NCBI GenBank assembly: GCA_045599345.1
Contig: JAZRVV010000012.1
Coordinates: forward strand, 124,001-188,000
DNA length: 64,000 bases
Reading direction: 5' to 3'
Source of the DNA: UBA1227 sp045599345
GTDB lineage: Bacteria; Bacillota; Clostridia; Oscillospirales; Acutalibacteraceae
In this document: in pieces, positions 59,635 to 64,000 of the stretch
How positions within the stretch are numbered: position 1 is the first letter of the stretch
How the letters are laid out: the number at the start of each line of letters is the position of its first letter
Notes under the pieces: model-generated
The model's input: the letters and a program-made list of their open reading frames with translations, nothing else
What the model was told of the DNA's origin: nothing
Database searches by the model: none
Translations under genes and position numbers: made by a program

Positions 59635-60816
59635 GTGATTGAATTTAAAAACGTTTACAAAAAGTACGATAGCGGCACAGAGGCTTTGAAGAATATCAAT
59701 CTTAGGATTGAAAGAGGAGAGTTTGTCTTCATAGTTGGTGCTTCTGGTTCGGGTAAAAGTACTTTTCTAAAAACGATAATGCGTGAGGAAGTTCCTACTT
59801 CTGGCACGATTATGATAAATAATTACGATCTCACAAGGATGACTGATAAGGAGATTCCTTATTTCCGTCGTACTATGGGTATCGTATTCCAGGACTTTAG
59901 ACTTATTCCTAATATGACTGTTTATGACAACGTAGCATTTGCTATGCGTGTTATTGGCGCCAATGAGAAGGAGATTAAGAAACGTGTACCATACGTTTTG
60001 AGTCTTGTTGGCCTTCAGAATAAGTCAAGAAGTATGCCAAATGAAATCTCTGGTGGTGAGCAACAACGTGTTGCACTCGCTCGCGCACTCGTTAATAATG
60101 CTAACACTATCATCGCCGATGAGCCTACTGGCAACATCGACCCGGAGATGTCATATGAAATAGTTGATCTTTTGAACCATATTAACGAGAACGGCACAAC
60201 CGTTATCATGGTAACCCATGAGCACGAGCTCGTTAAGAAGTTCAACCATAGAATAGTAGTAATCGACCATGGTTCAGTTATCTCTGATACTGCTGCTGGT
60301 GGCACGCTCACATATGATGAGACAACTGGATACAAGCCAGTTGAACAGCCATCAGACCAGCCTGTAATCTCTGATAAAGCTGCTGCTGTTGAGGCCCTTT
60401 TTGAGGATGAAACATTAAATCCTGGCAACCTTGCACCAGCAATCAGCGAGGTTGCAGAAATGGAAATTGCAGTTGCAGAGTCAACACCAGCAATTGAACT
60501 CGAGCCTACAATCGAGGCTGATCCTGAACTCGAGGTTGAGGATCCTATCCAATCAGAAATCGCAGCAAAGATTGCTGCTGTTCGTGCTGTACCTGCTTCT
60601 TCACGCAATGTGGAGCAGGCACAGGATACGCCAGCAGCTCCAGTTGCTGCTCCTGACCAATCAATGTACCTTGAACAACTCGCGGCTATTGAGTCAGCCA
60701 CAAAGGCTGCCTCTCAACCAACAACATTTGCAGATATTGCATCATCAGATAACACCTTTGCAAATATTGATGGCGTTGATTATTCAAAGTACTTTGAAGA
60801 TACAAAGGAGGTTTAA
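59635..60816 (+). CDS. ftsE: Cell division ATP-binding protein FtsE with a long C-terminal extension
   Basis: ATPase of the FtsEX complex that controls wall hydrolases at the septum or side wall. The GTG at 59635 gives 393 residues; a GTG at 59626 is only 2 bases from the AAAGGAG site. Walker A GASGSGKS (35-42), signature SGGEQQR (139-145), Walker B IIADEP (159-164) and the switch His in VTHEHEL are intact. Typical FtsE is about 225-230 residues; here about 165 more (225-393), rich in Ala, Glu, Pro and Ser and low in aromatics, form a likely disordered tail ending NIDGVDYSKYFEDTKEV. Confidence 0.94.
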   Translation: MIEFKNVYKKYDSGTEALKNINLRIERGEFVFIVGASGSGKSTFLKTIMREEVPTSGTIMINNYDLTRMTDKEIPYFRRTMGIVFQDFRLIPNMTVYDNVAFAMRVIGANEKEIKKRVPYVLSLVGLQNKSRSMPNEISGGEQQRVALARALVNNANTIIADEPTGNIDPEMSYEIVDLLNHINENGTTVIMVTHEHELVKKFNHRIVVIDHGSVISDTAAGGTLTYDETTGYKPVEQPSDQPVISDKAAAVEALFEDETLNPGNLAPAISEVAEMEIAVAESTPAIELEPTIEADPELEVEDPIQSEIAAKIAAVRAVPASSRNVEQAQDTPAAPVAAPDQSMYLEQLAAIESATKAASQPTTFADIASSDNTFANIDGVDYSKYFEDTKEV

Positions 60817-60818
60817 TC

Positions 60819-61775
60819 ATGGCTGAGAAAACAAAACGTAAAACCTCCTTTAACCTTGGCTACCTCACAAAAGAGGGCGCCCGTAACGTATGGTCAAACA
60901 GATTGATGTCACTTGCATCAATTGCTGTACTTACTTCTTGTTTGGTACTCATCGGTATTGCAGTAATGCTTTTTGTAAATGTTGATGCAATGCTTGAAAA
61001 TGTTGAGGATCAAAACGTAATCATGGTTTATCTCAACGATAACCTTACGGAGGAACAGATAAACAAAGCGGGCCAGGATATCAGAATGATTCCAAATGTT
61101 GGCTCTGCAGATTTCGTATCAAAGGCAGAGGCGTATGAGTCCCAACTTAAGCAGATGGGCGAAGATGCTTTGCTTTTGGAAGGCCTTGAGGAAAACCCAA
61201 TGCCTGACTCTTATAAAGTAACTATGTCAGAACTTTCTGACTATGATAATGCTCTCAAGATGCTTGGTACAGTAGAAAATGTATTTAGCGTACGTGGTAA
61301 TAGTGATCTTGCAGGTCAAGTAAGAGAGGTTCGTACAGGTGTTACTTACATCTGCCTTGGAATCATAATCTTGCTCCTCGCAGTAAGCCTTTTCATTATC
61401 GCAAATACAGTACGTGTAACAATGTACAACAGACGTCTTGAAATTAGCATCATGAAAGCAGTTGGTGCAACCAACTGGTTCATTCGTTGGCCATTCATTA
61501 TTGAGGGTATCGTGATTGGTATCATCTCGGGTATCGTATCTCTTGGCCTTGTATTTGGTCTTTACAAACTCGCAATTAGCCAGTTCGGTACCATATTCTC
61601 ATTGTTTGGATCAACAAGTATCTCATTCTTACCTTATGCTTTGCCAATGCTTGGCGCATTCATCCTTATAGGTGTTGGCGCTGGTGTATTTGGTAGTATC
61701 GTTTCAATGGGACGTTACCTTAAGGAACAGGGAGGAAGTGTAGTTTCAAATGACAACGACAGCAACAGTAACTAA
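60819..61775 (+). CDS. ftsX: Cell division protein FtsX
   Basis: Membrane partner of FtsE; 318 residues. An N-terminal membrane helix (LASIAVLTSCLVLIGIAVML) is followed by an extracytoplasmic domain (about 65-175) and three further helices, with the MYNRRLEISIMKAVGATNWFIRWPF coupling segment (split here) typical of FtsX. An AAAGGAGG site in the ftsE end serves the ATG. The 3' end overlaps the M23 gene by 26 bases. Confidence 0.95.
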   Translation: MAEKTKRKTSFNLGYLTKEGARNVWSNRLMSLASIAVLTSCLVLIGIAVMLFVNVDAMLENVEDQNVIMVYLNDNLTEEQINKAGQDIRMIPNVGSADFVSKAEAYESQLKQMGEDALLLEGLEENPMPDSYKVTMSELSDYDNALKMLGTVENVFSVRGNSDLAGQVREVRTGVTYICLGIIILLLAVSLFIIANTVRVTMYNRRLEISIMKAVGATNWFIRWPFIIEGIVIGIISGIVSLGLVFGLYKLAISQFGTIFSLFGSTSISFLPYALPMLGAFILIGVGAGVFGSIVSMGRYLKEQGGSVVSNDNDSNSN

Positions 61776-63054
61776 GCGAATCATATCACTTCTTCTTGCA
61801 CTTATTTTCTGCATAGCCCTTATCACACCTGCACTTGCGGCTGATGACAAGGAAGTTTCAGCTGAAACTCAGGCTAAGGTAGACGAACTTGAAAAGAAAA
61901 AAGAAGAGTTAAATAAAGTAATTGAAGAAGCTGAGAAGAAAAGAGCGGCACTTAGTGGCGAAATTGCAGAAGCAAGAGCATCTGCATCTGAGATACAAGA
62001 AGTAGTAGATGCGTTGCAAGCTGAGGTTAATGCATATCAGTCCAAGATAGATGTCCTTAATTCGCAGATTGGTTCTGTTCAAAAACAGATTGATGAAACA
62101 GAAGCCAATATGCTTACACAGGAACTTCAAATTGAGGCTACGCAGCAACTTTTGGCACAGCGCCTTCGCGCTATGTACATGGCTGGTAATGTCTCAACAA
62201 TTGAAATAATCTTTGAGGCTGACAACTTTGAAAACCTTCTCAATCGTATTGAACTTGTAACTCGTATTACCAAGCACGACAACGAAATCGTTGCACAACT
62301 TAAGGGCGATATAGTTAAGTACGAGAAGATGAAGGCAAAGCTTGAAGAAGATAAAATTGAACTTCAAGCATCAAAAGATGACCTTGTAGCATCTCAATCT
62401 AAGATAAAGGATGCTAAAAAGGAAGTTGACGCACAACTTAGAGTTTTGGAAAACTATCTTGCGAAGCTCAAGCATGATGATGCAGAACTTCTTGCTATTG
62501 AAAATGAGGCAAGCAAACAGCAAAATGCTTATGCTCAGTCCATTTACAATATGCTTCACGGTGTTTCAACAGGTGATGGTTCAGCAAACCTTATCTGTCC
62601 TGTACCATATGGCAGTGCATATATTTCATCTTACTATGGAATGCGTCAAACTCCAGGTGGCAGTGGCACATCATTCCATTACGGTATTGATATTACAATG
62701 GGTGGCGCTAGCGCTTATGATAAGAAGATAATTGCCGCAGGCAGTGGTACTGTTCTTATCGCAAGTAATGCTTGTGGACACAACTATGGTAAGGCGAAGA
62801 GCTGTGGATGCAATGGTGGTTATGGTAACTACTGCGTAATTGACCATGGTAATGGTGTTATTGCTTGGTATGCTCACCTCACCACTTGTTATGTATCAGT
62901 AGGACAGACTGTTGTACAGGGTGATACAATTGGTATTATGGGATGCACAGGTTATTCAACAGGTGCACACCTTCACTTTGAAATTAGACGAAGCGTAAGC
63001 GGTTCAAGAACTGCTAATGCTGTTAACCCACTTAACTATATTCATGTGCCTTAA
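61750..63054 (+). CDS. M23 peptidoglycan hydrolase with coiled coil (EnvC/PcsB-like role)
   Basis: Encodes 434 residues. A signal peptide ends near residue 30 (TPALA), a long coiled coil (about 34-270) contains LRAMYMAGNVSTIEIIFEADNFENLLNR (in parts), and the C-terminal LytM/M23 domain has HYGID with zinc ligands His310 and Asp314, and HLHFE with His409. The zinc site looks intact, so the enzyme should be active, unlike EnvC. Coiled-coil proteins next to ftsX are normally its extracellular partners, so FtsEX probably gates this hydrolase. It overlaps ftsX by 26 bases. Confidence 0.93.
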   Translation: MTTTATVTKRIISLLLALIFCIALITPALAADDKEVSAETQAKVDELEKKKEELNKVIEEAEKKRAALSGEIAEARASASEIQEVVDALQAEVNAYQSKIDVLNSQIGSVQKQIDETEANMLTQELQIEATQQLLAQRLRAMYMAGNVSTIEIIFEADNFENLLNRIELVTRITKHDNEIVAQLKGDIVKYEKMKAKLEEDKIELQASKDDLVASQSKIKDAKKEVDAQLRVLENYLAKLKHDDAELLAIENEASKQQNAYAQSIYNMLHGVSTGDGSANLICPVPYGSAYISSYYGMRQTPGGSGTSFHYGIDITMGGASAYDKKIIAAGSGTVLIASNACGHNYGKAKSCGCNGGYGNYCVIDHGNGVIAWYAHLTTCYVSVGQTVVQGDTIGIMGCTGYSTGAHLHFEIRRSVSGSRTANAVNPLNYIHVP

Positions 63055-63065
63055 GGGAGGTTTCT

Positions 63066-64000
63066 ATGAGTAGAAAAATTCCAGTTGGAACGGCACTCGC
63101 AATACTCTTTGTTGTAATGGCTGCGACAATTGCCATTACAATGAAAGTATCGATGAATGCTTATAACAAGTTAATAAGTGACCTCGCTGAGCGTTCTGCA
63201 ATGTATGAGGGCGTAGCAGAGGTAGACAAGATAGCACGTGATAAGTTTGACGGTGCAATAGATGCTGACAGCATCTATTCTGGCATCGCAGGTGGTTATA
63301 TTAACGGCCTTGGTGATGCTGCCTCTTATTACCTCAATCCAGAGGAGTACTCAACTTATAAGAACAAGCTTCTTGGTAAGATGAGTGGTACAGGTATCAC
63401 TTGCACATATAACAAGGAAACGGACTATCTCCATATCTCAGCTGTTGCTAAAAACTCACCAGCTGAGCAAGCTGGCATCAAACCAGGCGATGAGATATCC
63501 AAGATTGCTGATATTGATGTTGACTATGAAAATTACAAGGAACTTGTTTCAAACCTTGAAGGCAACAAACTTCAAAACGTCAATGTAACTTACGTTCGTG
63601 ATGGTTTACCTAACACAGTAAACCTTGTTATGGGATATAATGTAACATCAGTTTCATATCGTAATGTTGGTGCGATTGGTATCATCTCAATCAACGGTTT
63701 CTATGAAAATGCAATTGGTCAGTTTAAGGATGCAATTGCAGCGCTTACAGAGGCTAAGTGTACATCGCTCATAATTGACGTTAGAAACTGTAACGAAGGT
63801 ACAATTGAGTATGCCACAGAAGTACTTGATATCCTTGTCCCGGTTGCAACAGATGGCACCGGTGCAATGGCTACAATAGTAAATTCTGAGGGTAAGACAA
63901 TTGATACTTATCCATCAGATTCTGAGAGCGTTTCGCTTCCAATGCTTGTGCTTGTAAACGGCAGCACAGAGGGCCCAGCTGAGCTCTTTGCATGTGACCT
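63066..64000 (+). CDS. S41 (CtpA-like) protease homologue, probably inactive, truncated by the window end
   Basis: At least 311 residues. A GGGAGG site precedes ATG 63066. There is an N-terminal membrane anchor (residues about 8-27), a PDZ domain (about 120-190, PAEQAGIKPGDEISKIADIDV) and the start of the S41 core. The motif usually read as VN-x-x-SASASEI is VNGSTEGPAEL (298-307), where the position expected to hold the nucleophile Ser is Gly303. The usual LRxNPGG is VRNCNEG. The catalytic Lys lies past the window. A regulatory, non-catalytic role next to FtsEX and the M23 enzyme is inferred. Confidence 0.85.
   Translation, partial: MSRKIPVGTALAILFVVMAATIAITMKVSMNAYNKLISDLAERSAMYEGVAEVDKIARDKFDGAIDADSIYSGIAGGYINGLGDAASYYLNPEEYSTYKNKLLGKMSGTGITCTYNKETDYLHISAVAKNSPAEQAGIKPGDEISKIADIDVDYENYKELVSNLEGNKLQNVNVTYVRDGLPNTVNLVMGYNVTSVSYRNVGAIGIISINGFYENAIGQFKDAIAALTEAKCTSLIIDVRNCNEGTIEYATEVLDILVPVATDGTGAMATIVNSEGKTIDTYPSDSESVSLPMLVLVNGSTEGPAELFACD

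Noticed and set aside
60015..60701. 228-aa minus-strand frame opposite the ftsE tail
   Set aside because: It mirrors the Ala/Glu-rich ftsE extension and gives a Ser/Ala/Thr/Ile low-complexity product; no start signal.

Overview
The window reads as chromosomal DNA of a low-to-mid GC Gram-positive anaerobe, most likely class Clostridia and perhaps the Oscillospiraceae/Ruminococcaceae group. The reasons are a PolC-type replicase, an rpoBC-rpsLG-fusA-tuf block, a pyrH-to-polC chain, phoH-ybeY-era, ylxM-ffh-rpsP-khpA-rimM-trmD, ftsEX next to an M23 hydrolase and an S41-family protein, strong AGGAGG ribosome binding sites, sigma-A promoters, and a surface protein ending in an NTGD-type tail. Lineage is inferred from gene content and style only; no search was run.

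Layout. 1-8568: end of rpoB, then rpoC, rpsL, rpsG, fusA and tuf. 8736-11264: a lipoprotein and a convergent transglutaminase-like lipoprotein. 11407-22717: one long forward chain (pyrH, frr, uppS, cdsA, dxr, rseP, ispG, polC, a 103-aa unknown, a polyprenyl synthase) joining ribosome recycling, isoprenoid and phospholipid synthesis, membrane proteolysis and replication. 22797-28507: a Nudix protein, a small membrane exporter, a reverse-strand lipase, a small acidic protein, metG and tatD. 28532-30143 (reverse): dusB and a phosphopantetheinyl transferase. 30217-33541 is the most accessory-looking stretch: a DUF1653 protein, an XRE/desulforedoxin-like/TipAS fusion regulator, a toxin-antitoxin pair bracketed by two identical hairpins, a 44-aa ORF, dtd and an AlkD-type repair protein. 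33606-39518: polA, rimI, tsaD, rfbB and a degenerate metallo-beta-lactamase-fold protein. 39515-43543: a stranded surface-protein tail, a large cysteine-rich repeat surface protein, tRNA-Arg(CCG), a lipoprotein, DUF1015 and a four-cysteine protein. 43739-49369: phoH, ybeY, era, mutS2 and convergent recO. 49609-53673: ylxM, ffh, rpsP, khpA, rimM, trmD and an HPr. 53753-59472: uvrC, rsmD, coaD, a coiled-coil protein, an RsuA-type pseudouridine synthase and a CdaR/PucR regulator. 59635-64000: ftsE (with a long tail), ftsX, an M23 hydrolase and a truncated S41-like gene.

Most of the window is housekeeping DNA. The parts that stand out are: (i) a PolC with no 3'-5' exonuclease domain, and a PolA whose exonuclease region has lost its acidic residues; (ii) a 538-aa secreted protein built of amphipathic Leu/Ile/Gly repeats with 24 cysteines; (iii) the TipAS fusion regulator with a nested dyad over its promoter and Shine-Dalgarno site; (iv) a toxin-antitoxin cassette set between duplicated terminator hairpins; and (v) an apparently nucleophile-less S41 protease homologue downstream of ftsEX.
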